Source: an uncultured Pseudomonas sp.
GTDB lineage: Bacteria > Pseudomonadota > Gammaproteobacteria > Pseudomonadales > Pseudomonadaceae
DNA: 64,000 nucleotides
Direction of reading: 5' to 3'
Assembly: GCF_946886105.1 (NCBI RefSeq)
Contig: NZ_CAMPHV010000018.1
Span: 39,804 to 103,803, forward strand
In this document: positions 34,942-43,024 of the stretch, one piece after another
Position numbering within the stretch: position 1 is the first letter of the stretch
How the letters are laid out: the number at the start of each line of letters is the position of its first letter
The notes under the pieces: model-generated
What the model was told of the DNA's origin: nothing
Seen by the model: the letters and a program-made list of their open reading frames with translations, nothing else
Database searches by the model: none
Made by a program: the position numbers and the translations under genes

Positions 34942-34977
34942 GCACTTCGACGCCCTATCCCTCCGGGAGAGGGCTAG

Positions 34978-35105
34978 CAGGCCGTTGAAAAACTACCTGC
35001 GTTGCCGATACGGCGTTAAAAACAGGCTCGGATGCGAGCCCAGTCCGCTTCCTCGCCTGTTTTTGCCTTGTCTCGGCTGCCTCGCCTACGTTTTTCAACG
35101 GGCTG
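34978..35105 (+). mobile_element. MITE copy 4 with intact target duplication
   Basis: 128 bp between CAGGCCGTTGAAAAAC and GTTTTTCAACGGGCTG, flanked by CTAG on both sides (34974-34977 and 35106-35109). Orientation as copy 1. It occupies most of the intergenic space after hrpA. A GGGCGGGTGCAACCCGCC / GCGGGTTGCGCCCGCCC hairpin follows at about 35137-35187. Confidence 0.88.
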
Positions 35106-35247
35106 CTAGGGGTGAGGGGTTGTCGATTCTCGAATCCGGGCGGGTGCAACCCGCCAGCTTCACCGATGTAGCGGGTTGCGCCCGCCCTACGAACTGAACG
35201 CCGCCACGGCGAGAGTTCGCGCGAAGCGATACCCGTGCCGTTGCGGC

Positions 35248-35721
35248 TTATTTACGTGTCGCTGGAGCAGCCTTGCCGGGGGCGCGACCGATGCCCGGCG
35301 GGCGCCGTTTGATCGGCTGCGATTTGACGATGGCCGTGCTGGTTTGCGCTTTGTCGGCGATGCGGTCGAGGATATGGTCGAGCTGGTCGATCGAGCGCAC
35401 GTGCAGACGCACGATATAGCAGTCGTCGCCGGTGACCTTGTCGCACTCGCAAAACTCCGGGGTGTCCTCGATCAGCTTCTGCACCACGTGCAGCATGCCG
35501 GGCAGCGGCTTGATGCGCACGATGGCCTGTAGCTGATAGCCGAGCGCCTTGGGGTCGATCTCGATGGTGAAGCCGCGAATCACCCCGCGCTCTTCCAGAC
35601 GCCGCAACCGTTCCGAGGCGCCGGGGGAGGACAGGCCGACCCGGCTCGCCAGCGCCTTAAGGGAAATACGCGAATCTTCCAGCAGCACTTCGAGGATACG
35701 TTGGTCGAGTTCGTCGATCAT
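35248..35721 (-). CDS. Lrp/AsnC-family transcriptional regulator
   Basis: 157 residues. The N-terminal helix-turn-helix (MIDELDQRILEVLLEDSRIS to GVIRGF, about 1-50) is followed by a RAM/AsnC ligand domain with PEFCECDKVTGDDCYIVRLHV (about 88-108). A basic C-terminal tail (RRPPGIGRAPGK) is extra. Binds DNA as an octamer-type assembly in the family, usually responding to an amino acid. Divergent from an EamA exporter 136 bases away, so it probably controls that gene and itself. Confidence 0.9.
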   Translation of the reverse strand: MIDELDQRILEVLLEDSRISLKALASRVGLSSPGASERLRRLEERGVIRGFTIEIDPKALGYQLQAIVRIKPLPGMLHVVQKLIEDTPEFCECDKVTGDDCYIVRLHVRSIDQLDHILDRIADKAQTSTAIVKSQPIKRRPPGIGRAPGKAAPATRK

Positions 35722-35830
35722 TTTTTGCGTATCTCCATAAAAATCGAAAAATTACTTACAAAATTAGCTTTATTAAGCATTAAGCCTTTTTTAGGCCATG
35801 TAACTGCCGGCTGCAACGTCATATTTTAAA

Positions 35831-35851
35831 CCTCTGACGAATTCGCAGAGG
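35831..35851. promoter_or_regulatory. palindrome over the exporter ribosome site
   Basis: CCTCTGACGAATTCGCAGAGG: six-base inverted arms around a CGAATTCG centre, overlapping the ribosome-binding site of the EamA gene and in the divergent AT-rich region. Candidate operator for the neighbouring Lrp-type regulator (inferred), or an RNA hairpin limiting translation. Confidence 0.45.
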
Positions 35852-35857
35852 TGCTCC

Positions 35858-36757
35858 ATGAATAACCAGGTGCGCGGCACGGTCGAAATGACCGCAGCGA
35901 TGATGATTTCCGGAACCATCGGCTGGTTCGTGGTGGTGTCCGGCCAGCCGGTGATCGATGTGGTGTTCTGGCGTTGCGCCATAGGCGCGCCGGTGCTGCT
36001 CGCCGTCTGCGCCGCACTGGGCCTGTTGCGCGGCACGCTGACGCCGCGCTTGCTGATCTTCGCCGCGCTCGGTGGGGTGGCGATAGTGCTCAACTGGCTG
36101 CTGCTGTTCGCCGCCTATTCGCGGGCGTCGATCGCTATCGCCACCGCGGTCTACAACACCCAGCCGTTTATCCTGGTCGGGTTGGGCGCGCTGTTCTTCG
36201 CCGAACGCCTGACCCTGAACAAATTGCTCTGGCTCGGCCTAGCCTTCGTCGGCATGCTGCTGATCGTGCAGGCCAAGCCCAGCGCCGGCTACCTCGGTAG
36301 CGAGCATCTGGTCGGCATTCTGTTGGCGTTGGGCGCGGCGTTCTTCTATGCGCTGGCGGCGATAGTCGCCAAGCACCTCAAGGGCACGCCGCCGCACCTG
36401 ATCGCGCTGATCCAGGTCTGTGTCGGCACGTTGATGCTCGCGCCCTTCGCCAACTTCGAGGCACTGCCCGCGGATGCCGGCACCTGGAGCGCACTGCTCG
36501 CCCTTGGCGTGCTGCACACCGGGTTGATGTACATCCTGCTCTACGGTGCGATCCAGAAACTGCCGACGCACCTGGTCGGGGCCTTGTCGTTCATCTACCC
36601 GGTGGTGGCGATCCTGGTCGACTACCTGGCCTTCGACCACCACCTGCAAGCGATCCAACTGGCCGGCATCGCCGCCATCCTGATCGCCGCAGCGGGCATG
36701 ACCCTCGGTTGGTCGCTGTACAAGCGCACCGAAGTGCCGGCGCAGGTCGGCGAGTAA
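35858..36757 (+). CDS. EamA/DMT-family exporter
   Basis: 299 residues with ten hydrophobic segments and two EamA repeats (about 8-135 and 150-285). The first repeat ends [31 protein letters not shown], typical of the family. Inner-membrane exporter, often for amino acids or their analogues. The divergent Lrp-type regulator supports an amino-acid-linked role (inferred). Confidence 0.87.
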   Translation: MNNQVRGTVEMTAAMMISGTIGWFVVVSGQPVIDVVFWRCAIGAPVLLAVCAALGLLRGTLTPRLLIFAALGGVAIVLNWLLLFAAYSRASIAIATAVYNTQPFILVGLGALFFAERLTLNKLLWLGLAFVGMLLIVQAKPSAGYLGSEHLVGILLALGAAFFYALAAIVAKHLKGTPPHLIALIQVCVGTLMLAPFANFEALPADAGTWSALLALGVLHTGLMYILLYGAIQKLPTHLVGALSFIYPVVAILVDYLAFDHHLQAIQLAGIAAILIAAAGMTLGWSLYKRTEVPAQVGE

Positions 36758-36767
36758 GGGGCTTGGC

Positions 36768-36984
36768 GGCGGGCGTCCTCGCCAGTGAAGCAGCGGCGCG
36801 GCCATTTATCAGGCATACCCCGGTGCAACGTATCGGCACCTCAGAGGACGTTGCGGATACGGTTCTTTGGCTGCTTTCTGACGATGCCCGTTTCGTTACC
36901 GGCCAAAGCATTCTTGTCGATGGTGGATACACCCTCGGCGGGCTGCGGCCATGGTTGAACGAGGTCATTTCCGAGCACGGTTGA
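36768..36984 (+). pseudogene. C-terminal fragment of a short-chain dehydrogenase
   Basis: A frame reading [20 protein letters not shown] then [36 protein letters not shown] matches the last 70 or so residues of classical SDR oxidoreductases (the GQ-LxVDGG end). The Rossmann motif and catalytic YxxxK are missing, and no start lies nearby. A truncated remnant, perhaps left after an insertion or deletion next to the exporter gene. Confidence 0.75.
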
Positions 36985-37062
36985 AGCGACCACTTCTACT
37001 GATTTTGTCTGAGCGGAGAAATAGCGCGCCTGCCTGATAGGACAGATCTGCCGAGCCATTAG

Positions 37063-37218
37063 CAGGCCGTTGAAAAACGTAGGCGAGGCAGGCAAGACAA
37101 GGCAAAAGCGGCCGAAAAAGCGGAGTTTACGTACTGTAAATGAGCATTTTGACTGGGCTCGCACCCGAGGCCGTTTTTAACGCAGTATTGCCAACGCAGG
37201 TAGTTTTTCAACGGCCTG
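37063..37218 (-). mobile_element. MITE copy 5
   Basis: 156 bp between CAGGCCGTTGAAAAAC and GTTTTTCAACGGCCTG. Flanks are TTAG (left) and CTAG (right), a near-duplication. The reverse complement is almost the same as copy 1 with 16 extra internal bases. Lies between the SDR fragment and the methyltransferase. Confidence 0.87.
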
Positions 37219-37252
37219 CTAGCCCTGCGGCGGGTTTCACCCGCCTACAAGG

Positions 37253-37873
37253 CTATGCCAGCTTTTTCGCCACGATAAACAGCGTCACCTCACTCGGCTG
37301 CCATTGGTAGTCGATGCTAAAGCCGTTATCGCTCAACATGGACACGAGTTCTGCCTTGTTGAAGCAGCTCAGGTGCGGGGCGACGCCGAAGAACTGCGCA
37401 AGCGGAAGCAGCAACCTCCAATAAAACTTCGCCTCGGCGACCAGCACGGTGCTGGAAACGAAGATTCCGCCCGGCTTCAGCAGCTCCTGCACGCGGGCGA
37501 TTGCCGACTCCACGTCTTCGAGCAGGTGCAAGATATTCAGCCCCAGCACGGCATCGAAGCTTGCCGCCTGCAACTCCAGGCTATCCAGGGTGCCCTGCTC
37601 GAAGCGGATGTTCTCGACGCCGGCATCCCGCGCCCTGTCTTTGGCGATTGCCAGCATCTCGCCCGAAATATCGGTGGCGAGGATATGTTTGACGTGGGGC
37701 GCGTGGGCAATAGCCGTGCTGCCGGTACCGCAGCCGAACTCGAATACCACCCAGTCGGGGCGGAAATGCTGCTGGGTAATGGCAAGTTTCTTGCGATAGC
37801 TGATTTCGTCCCGGATCGGGCTTTTGGCGTACTTGGGCGCGCTCTTGTCCCAGAATTTTTGCGGGTTTATCAC
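37253..37873 (-). CDS. class I SAM-dependent methyltransferase
   Basis: 206 residues. The start chosen is GTG at 37873 with AAGGAGG seven bases upstream, giving MINPQKFWDKSAPKYAK; an earlier GTG overlaps that ribosome site. SAM-binding motif I is VFEFGCGTGSTAI (about 42-54), then LATDISGEML and the motif IV region FDAVLGLNILHLLED. A Methyltransf_11/UbiE-like fold. The substrate is unknown. Confidence 0.85.
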   Translation of the reverse strand: MINPQKFWDKSAPKYAKSPIRDEISYRKKLAITQQHFRPDWVVFEFGCGTGSTAIAHAPHVKHILATDISGEMLAIAKDRARDAGVENIRFEQGTLDSLELQAASFDAVLGLNILHLLEDVESAIARVQELLKPGGIFVSSTVLVAEAKFYWRLLLPLAQFFGVAPHLSCFNKAELVSMLSDNGFSIDYQWQPSEVTLFIVAKKLA

Positions 37874-38082
37874 CTGGTTTCCTCCTTGAATACTCACAAA
37901 AGCTTCGTGATGGAACAGGGCAGACCGCGGTTCGGCGAAGGTGTTCAGTAGCGGTCGTGGTCTGGCAACGATAGGGGATTATCGCCGTACCGCACTATTA
38001 GGCCGACAGACGCGGCATAGGTATCTGCCTGCTGATCGATCGTTTGATGGGTATCGCTGCGCTCAACCCATCCTACCAATAC

Positions 38083-38110
38083 GTGGGAGCGGCCATGGCC
38101 GCGATGCTTC
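38083..38110 (+). repeat. single REP-like sequence
   Basis: GTGGGAGCGGCCATGGCCGC followed by GATGCTTC; a palindromic REP of a different subtype, downstream of the Clp-fold gene. Preceded by a GATGGGTATCGCTGCGCTCA hairpin ending AACCCATC (38046-38071). Confidence 0.6.
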
Positions 38111-38133
38111 TCGCAAGCAAGATCATGCGCCAA

Positions 38134-38706
38134 TCACAGCAGCCCGTAACCCTTCAACTCCTTCTCGGTCAGCACGCGCATCCTGTGCGGTTCGATGCGC
38201 TGCATGTCCTGCGCCAGGCGTGGCGGGATCTTCATCTCGCGGAAGTAGGCGGCCGGGTCGTAGCGTTGGGTTTTGTGCAGGCGCTGGGCCTGGGCGGATT
38301 CGCCGCTGGGGAAGTGCGGGCGGTGCAGGCCGACATGGCCTTTTACGGTCTTTTTCAGGCCGGCGGCCAGCAGGTAGATGCAGCTGCCCTGACAGACGCC
38401 GTTGGACGGCACCAGGGTGTCGAAGCCGGTTTCGCGCAGCAGGCGGCCGATACGGATGGCTTCCGGTGCGCTGCCGCCGATGCTGTCGAGCAGGGCGATC
38501 TTGCGGGCGAAGGTGCCGGGGTTGGCCTTGATCCCACGCAACAGCGCTTCGTAGTCGCCGGGGGCGATTTCTTCGGAGATTTTCACTGCCAGTAGCGAGC
38601 CGAGATTGCTGTGTGGGGCGGCTTTGACCTCTACCTGGGCAAGCGTGGCCGGCGCGTGCAGCGTCGCGGCGCAAAGCAGGAGGGCGGTAACGAATAGTGT
38701 GCGCAT
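38134..38706 (-). CDS. secreted Clp/crotonase-fold protein
   Basis: 190 residues, ATG at 38706. Signal peptide about 1-23 (cut after TLA). The body resembles the ClpP/crotonase-like fold seen in periplasmic SDH-type proteins: LLRGIKANPGTFARKIALLDSIGGS, AIRIGRLLRETGFDTLVP, then GVCQGSCIYLLAAG with a conserved cysteine pair, and GLHRPHF. The catalytic serine expected of such proteases is in QGSC. Periplasmic; function not established. Confidence 0.72.
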   Translation of the reverse strand: MRTLFVTALLLCAATLHAPATLAQVEVKAAPHSNLGSLLAVKISEEIAPGDYEALLRGIKANPGTFARKIALLDSIGGSAPEAIRIGRLLRETGFDTLVPSNGVCQGSCIYLLAAGLKKTVKGHVGLHRPHFPSGESAQAQRLHKTQRYDPAAYFREMKIPPRLAQDMQRIEPHRMRVLTEKELKGYGLL

Positions 38707-38896
38707 GGGAAACTGCAAAGGTTGATGGGAAGGACACCGGCGGGAATCTACTCGTATCGCGTGCTTCGATGCAAAACACTTGTGCGGGTTCTGCCGGTTC
38801 CTCCCTGTCGACCTTGTGCCTTGCATTGGCTACCTCCGGGCGTTGGCGGCGCTGCTAAACTGGACCGGGTCGCCAGACGCCCGATGAGGCTGGATC

Positions 38897-39685
38897 TTGA
38901 ACAACGCCGTTAACCCTCCGCTGTGTCTCTATTCGCTTGTCTGTGTGCTGCTTATGGCGCTGTTGCCGGGGCTGGCGCTAGCCTGCGAGAAGTCGCTGCG
39001 TTGGGACGACGATCCGCCGTTCAGCATGCACGGCGCGCACGGCGAAATCGTCGGCATCAATGTCGATGTCAACCGCATGGTGTTGGCGCGTCTGGGGTGC
39101 CAGGCGCGGATGCTCAAGATGCCCTGGGCGCGGGCGCTGAAGGAGTTGGAACTCGGCCGTCTGGATATTCTGCCCGGCGCGTTCAAGAAGCCCGAACGGG
39201 AGCAGTACGCCTATTTCTCCGGCCCGCAGCTGACGCCTTCGCGCAATATTCTATTCATGCACCGCGATGCTTTGGCGCGCTGGCCCATCGGCAATTTGCT
39301 CGAGCTGCAGGGCAGCGCCTTTCGCTTGGGCGCACAGACCAATGTGTCCTATGGCCCGGATTACCTGAAGTTGCTCAAGGATCCGTCCTTTGCCTCGCAG
39401 ATTTCCTTCGCCACCAGCCGTTCGGGCCTGTGGCGGATGGTCGACAAGGGGCGTATCGACGGGATCATCGCCGACGAGCACAGCGGGATTTATGAGCTGC
39501 GCGCGCTGGGTCTGAGCGATCGGATCAAACCGACTTCGGTAATGGTCTCGACGGAAGCGGCGGAGACCGCGTTCAGTAAAAAATCGGTCGATCCGCGCTT
39601 CGTCGCGGCTTATGCCGAGGCGCTGCGGGCGCTGGTCAAGGACGGTAGCTACCAGCAGATCGTGCAGCGCTACCTGGCCCAGTAG
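38897..39685 (+). CDS. periplasmic solute-binding protein (SBP_bac_3 family)
   Basis: 262 residues. The start is TTG at 38897; the next in-frame ATG would cut the signal peptide. Signal about 1-29 (GLALA then CEKSL, with the cysteine making a lipoprotein possible). Amino-acid-binding-type fold: WDDDPPFSMHGAHGEIVGIN, VDVNRMVLARLG, LGRLDILPGAFKKPERE. No permease or ATPase neighbour, so a stand-alone sensor or orphan binding protein. Ligand unknown. Confidence 0.8.
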   Translation: MNNAVNPPLCLYSLVCVLLMALLPGLALACEKSLRWDDDPPFSMHGAHGEIVGINVDVNRMVLARLGCQARMLKMPWARALKELELGRLDILPGAFKKPEREQYAYFSGPQLTPSRNILFMHRDALARWPIGNLLELQGSAFRLGAQTNVSYGPDYLKLLKDPSFASQISFATSRSGLWRMVDKGRIDGIIADEHSGIYELRALGLSDRIKPTSVMVSTEAAETAFSKKSVDPRFVAAYAEALRALVKDGSYQQIVQRYLAQ

Positions 39686-39688
39686 GCG

Positions 39689-39715
39689 CCAGCTCGGCCG
39701 GGGCGGCCGAGCTGG
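39689..39715. terminator. bidirectional hairpin between convergent genes
   Basis: An 11-base perfect stem CCAGCTCGGCC / GGCCGAGCTGG with a five-base loop sits between the convergent binding-protein and GST genes. It has no T-tract, so termination there is only suggested. Confidence 0.5.
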
Positions 39716-39723
39716 GTGTCCGC

Positions 39724-40419
39724 TCAAGGGCGCTGTGGGATGTTCAGCCCGCGGATCACCGCCGGGCGCGAAACGAACGCCTTGAGTGCGCGGGTGACCT
39801 GGGGGAAGTTCTCGATCTGCACCAGTTCGCCGGCCTGATAGAACTCGATCAGCGTGCGTATCCAGGGGAACACGGCGATGTCGGCGATGGTATAGGTGTC
39901 GCCCATCAGCCATTGGCGGTCGTTGAGGCGCTGGTCGAGCACGCCGAGCAGGCGTTTGGCTTCGGCGACGTAACGGTCGCGCGGGCGCTTGTCCTCGTAA
40001 TCCTTGCCGGCGAACTTATGGAAGAAGCCGAGCTGGCCGAACATCGGCCCGACGCCGCCCATCTGCCACATCAGCCACTGGATGGTTTCGTAGCGCGCGG
40101 CCGCGTCCTTGGGTAGCAACTGACCGGTCTTTTCCGCGAGATAGAGCAAGATCGCGCCGGATTCGAACAGCGCCAGCGGCTTGCCGTTCGGGCCGTAGGG
40201 GTCGAGGATCGCGGGGATCTTGTTGTTCGGGTTGAGCGAGAGGAACGCCGGGGAGAATTGGTCGTCGTGCTGGAAGTCGACCAGGTGCGGCTCGTAGGGC
40301 AGGCCGATCTCTTCCAGCATGATCGAGACCTTGACCCCGTTCGGCGTGGGCAGTGAATAAAGCTGCAGGCGCTCGGGCTGGGTGGCGGGCCATTTTTCGG
40401 TGATGGGGTGGTCTGACAT
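39724..40419 (-). CDS. glutathione S-transferase family protein (YfcG-like)
   Basis: 231 residues, ATG at 40419. Thioredoxin-like N-terminal domain with LYSLPTPNGVKVSIMLEEIG and LNPNNKIPAILDPYGP, then FESGAILLYLAEKTG; helical C-terminal domain with WLMGDTYTIADIAVFPW. The TPNG active-site pattern is that of the YfcG/YghU (nu) class, which have disulfide-bond reductase activity. Cytoplasmic. The 301-base gap to its right holds nothing I recognise apart from the HIT gene's ribosome site. Confidence 0.9.
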   Translation of the reverse strand: MSDHPITEKWPATQPERLQLYSLPTPNGVKVSIMLEEIGLPYEPHLVDFQHDDQFSPAFLSLNPNNKIPAILDPYGPNGKPLALFESGAILLYLAEKTGQLLPKDAAARYETIQWLMWQMGGVGPMFGQLGFFHKFAGKDYEDKRPRDRYVAEAKRLLGVLDQRLNDRQWLMGDTYTIADIAVFPWIRTLIEFYQAGELVQIENFPQVTRALKAFVSRPAVIRGLNIPQRP

Positions 40420-40720
40420 GGCGCTTCCAATCGTCGTTTTGTGGAACCAGGCCGCTCGGCGCCGGGGCACCGAGCGGGCGTTATGGGGGCCGTGGACGCC
40501 GGCAGCCAATGTGCCGCTCGGGGTGGTGAGGGCGGGTCGCTGCGGCGGACGTTCGCACGGGTGTTGCCGGGGACAATAAAACCACCGACGCGCGTATCGA
40601 GGAAATCGATAGTCATAGTAGTTGGCATCGACCTGAGTGATGGCCGCCGTGCCGCGGTTTCCCGCATCGATGCGAATCGGTATGGTGCGGGCTTGTCTTT
40701 TCTCGGCGATGGAGCCTTTT

Positions 40721-41158
40721 ATGAGCCTGCATGGCGACTACGATGCACAGAATATCTTTGCCCAGATCATCCGCGGCGAGGCCCCTTGCTACAAGCTCTA
40801 CGAGGACGAGGAGGTGCTGGCGTTTCTCGATGTGTTTCCGCAGTCCTACGGCCACACCCTGGTGATCCCCAAGCGGGTGGCGGCGCGCAATATTCTCGAG
40901 ATCGATACCGACAGCCTGGCCAAGGTCATGGCGGTGGTGCAGCAGTTGACCCGGGTGTTGATCGACGAGCTGGCGCCGGATGGCGTGCAGGTCGCACAGT
41001 TCAACGGTGCGCCGGCCGGGCAGACGGTGTTTCACCTGCATATGCACATAGTGCCGCGCTTCGCCGGGGAAAAACTCAGCGTGCATGCCGGGGGCAAGGC
41101 CGAGCCCGCCGAGCTGGAGCAATTGCAGGCGCGGCTGTTGCGCCGCTTGGCCGGCTAG
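40721..41158 (+). CDS. HIT-family nucleotide hydrolase
   Basis: 145 residues from MSLHGDYDAQNIF; GGAG lies six bases upstream, and earlier in-frame starts lack one. The histidine triad is FHLHMHIVPRF (about 103-113), and the N-terminal IFAQIIRGEAPCYKLYEDE is typical of the HINT/Hit subgroup. Hydrolyses AMP-linked nucleoside conjugates in the family. The physiological substrate is unknown. Confidence 0.92.
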   Translation: MSLHGDYDAQNIFAQIIRGEAPCYKLYEDEEVLAFLDVFPQSYGHTLVIPKRVAARNILEIDTDSLAKVMAVVQQLTRVLIDELAPDGVQVAQFNGAPAGQTVFHLHMHIVPRFAGEKLSVHAGGKAEPAELEQLQARLLRRLAG

Positions 41159-41254
41159 CGGCGCCGGGGCAGACGTCGCTGCGTTTCAGGGGGAACGTGT
41201 CGGCCGTCTGTCCGTCTCAACTCTATCGACGTAGTAATCGCCGGGAGGGGATCC

Positions 41255-41326
41255 ATGAGACGGAACAATCGGCTGACACGGAGCCCGGCTCAAGCGCGGG
41301 GCGCTTGTCGGGCGCGTAGGCAATGA
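41255..41326 (+). CDS. possible leader peptide upstream of trehalase
   Basis: A 23-codon frame (MRRNNRLTRSPAQARGACRA...) starts four bases after GGGAGGGG, stronger than any site before the trehalase ATG, and its TGA overlaps that ATG as ATGA. It is arginine-rich and rich in rare-looking codons (AGA, AGG, CGG). It may couple translation of the trehalase gene. It could also be a chance frame; supported only by position. Confidence 0.35.
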   Translation: MRRNNRLTRSPAQARGACRARRQ

Positions 41327-42951
41327 GCCGCAACGGGCAGGCCGATCCATTCGGCAGTGCGCTGGAACGGGTCGGTGCCGCAGATACGCTGTCGCCCGCC
41401 GACCGCTACCAGGAATTATTCGTCGCGGTACAGAGCAGCCACATCTTTGCCGACAGCAAGACCTTCGTCGACTGCGCGCCGCACGGTTACCCGGAGCGCA
41501 TTCTGGATGCCTACCGGGCCCAGCGTGACGATCCGGATTTCGACCTCTGCAGCTTCGTCTACGAGCATTTCAGCCTGTTCCAGTATCAGCCCGAAGAGTT
41601 CGTCGCCAACCCGAACAACACCCTGGCCGAGCACATCGACCGGCTTTGGCCGGTGTTGACCCGCCACCCGCAAAGCCATCCGCAGCGCTCCTCGCTATTG
41701 CCGCTGCCGCGCGATTATGTGGTGCCCGGCGGTCGCTTCACCGAGCTGTATTACTGGGATTCGCATTTCATCATGCTTGGCCTGGACGAGAGCGGCCAAT
41801 GCGAGCTGTTGCGCGCCATGGCGGACAATTTCGCCTACCTGATCGACACCTACGGCCATGTGCCCAACGGCAATCGCTCCTATTACCTGAGCCGCTCGCA
41901 GCCGCCGGTGTTCGCCTTGATGACCGATCTGTTCGAGGAGCGCGGGATTCGCCGCGCCAGCGATTACCTGCCGCAACTGCGCAAGGAATACGCCTATTGG
42001 ATGGACGGCGCCGAACTGCTCGGGCCCGGCGAATGCCATCGCCGCTGCGTATGTCTGGAGCGAGGCGTGCTGCTCAACCGTTACTGGGACGACCGCGATA
42101 CGCCGCGCGAGGAGGCCTATCGCGAAGATGTGGCGACGGCCAAGCAAAGCTCGCGACCGGCGCCTGAGGTGTACCGGGATCTGCGCGCCGCGGCTGAATC
42201 CGGTTGGGATTTCAGCTCGCGTTGGCTGGACGACCCGCAGCATCTGTCGAGCATCCGCACCACGGCCATAGTGCCGGTGGACCTCAACAGCTTCCTCTAC
42301 AAACTGGAGACGCAGATCGCCCACCTGAGCCGGATCAAGGACGATGCTCAGGCGGCCGACGAGTTTGATCGGCGTGCCGAGGCGCGCAAGGCCGCGGTCG
42401 ACCAGTACCTGTGGAACGCCGACGCTGGCGCGTATCTGGATTACGACTGGAAAAAGGCCAGCCCGCGGCCCAACCTCACGGCCGCCATGCTGACGCCGCT
42501 GTTCGTGGGGATGGCCAGCGACGCGCAGGCCGGCTGCGTCGCCGCGACCGTCGAGCGCGAGTTGCTGGCGCCCGGCGGCCTGGCCACCACCCAGGTGCAC
42601 AGCAACGAGCAGTGGGACCGCCCCAATGGCTGGGCGCCGCTGCAATGGATCGGCATTCGCGGCTTGCAGCGCTACGGCCTGAACGAGCTGGCCGAGCAGG
42701 TCGAGCAGCGCTGGTTGGCGATCGTCGCCGACCTGTTCGAGCGCGAAAGCAAACTGGTGGAAAAGTATGTGCTGCGTCCCTCGGCGGAATACGCCAAGGG
42801 TGGCGAATACCCGCTGCAGGACGGCTTCGGCTGGACCAACGGGGTGACTCGCGGCCTGATGCGCGAGGTGCCGGACCATCAGGCCAATAGCTGCCGGGCC
42901 GGGGTTTGCCGTACGCGCAGCACTGCCGGCGATAGCGGCGATTCGTCCTGA
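41323..42951 (+). CDS. treF: trehalase (cytoplasmic type)
   Basis: 542 residues, glycoside hydrolase family 37. Signature 1 PGGRFTELYYWDSHF (about 131-145) and signature 2 QWDRPNGWAPLQ (about 428-439) are present, with the QDGFGWTNGV segment near the C-terminus. No signal peptide, so TreF-like rather than periplasmic TreA. Hydrolyses trehalose to two glucose. No other trehalose gene is in the window. Confidence 0.92.
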   Translation: MSRNGQADPFGSALERVGAADTLSPADRYQELFVAVQSSHIFADSKTFVDCAPHGYPERILDAYRAQRDDPDFDLCSFVYEHFSLFQYQPEEFVANPNNTLAEHIDRLWPVLTRHPQSHPQRSSLLPLPRDYVVPGGRFTELYYWDSHFIMLGLDESGQCELLRAMADNFAYLIDTYGHVPNGNRSYYLSRSQPPVFALMTDLFEERGIRRASDYLPQLRKEYAYWMDGAELLGPGECHRRCVCLERGVLLNRYWDDRDTPREEAYREDVATAKQSSRPAPEVYRDLRAAAESGWDFSSRWLDDPQHLSSIRTTAIVPVDLNSFLYKLETQIAHLSRIKDDAQAADEFDRRAEARKAAVDQYLWNADAGAYLDYDWKKASPRPNLTAAMLTPLFVGMASDAQAGCVAATVERELLAPGGLATTQVHSNEQWDRPNGWAPLQWIGIRGLQRYGLNELAEQVEQRWLAIVADLFERESKLVEKYVLRPSAEYAKGGEYPLQDGFGWTNGVTRGLMREVPDHQANSCRAGVCRTRSTAGDSGDSS

Positions 42952-43024
42952 ACCGACGCGGGCGTCCGTGGTTCGAAGCTCTATGGCGCTACGTTGCGCA
43001 TTAACCAGGTATTCGCTTTCGGTT

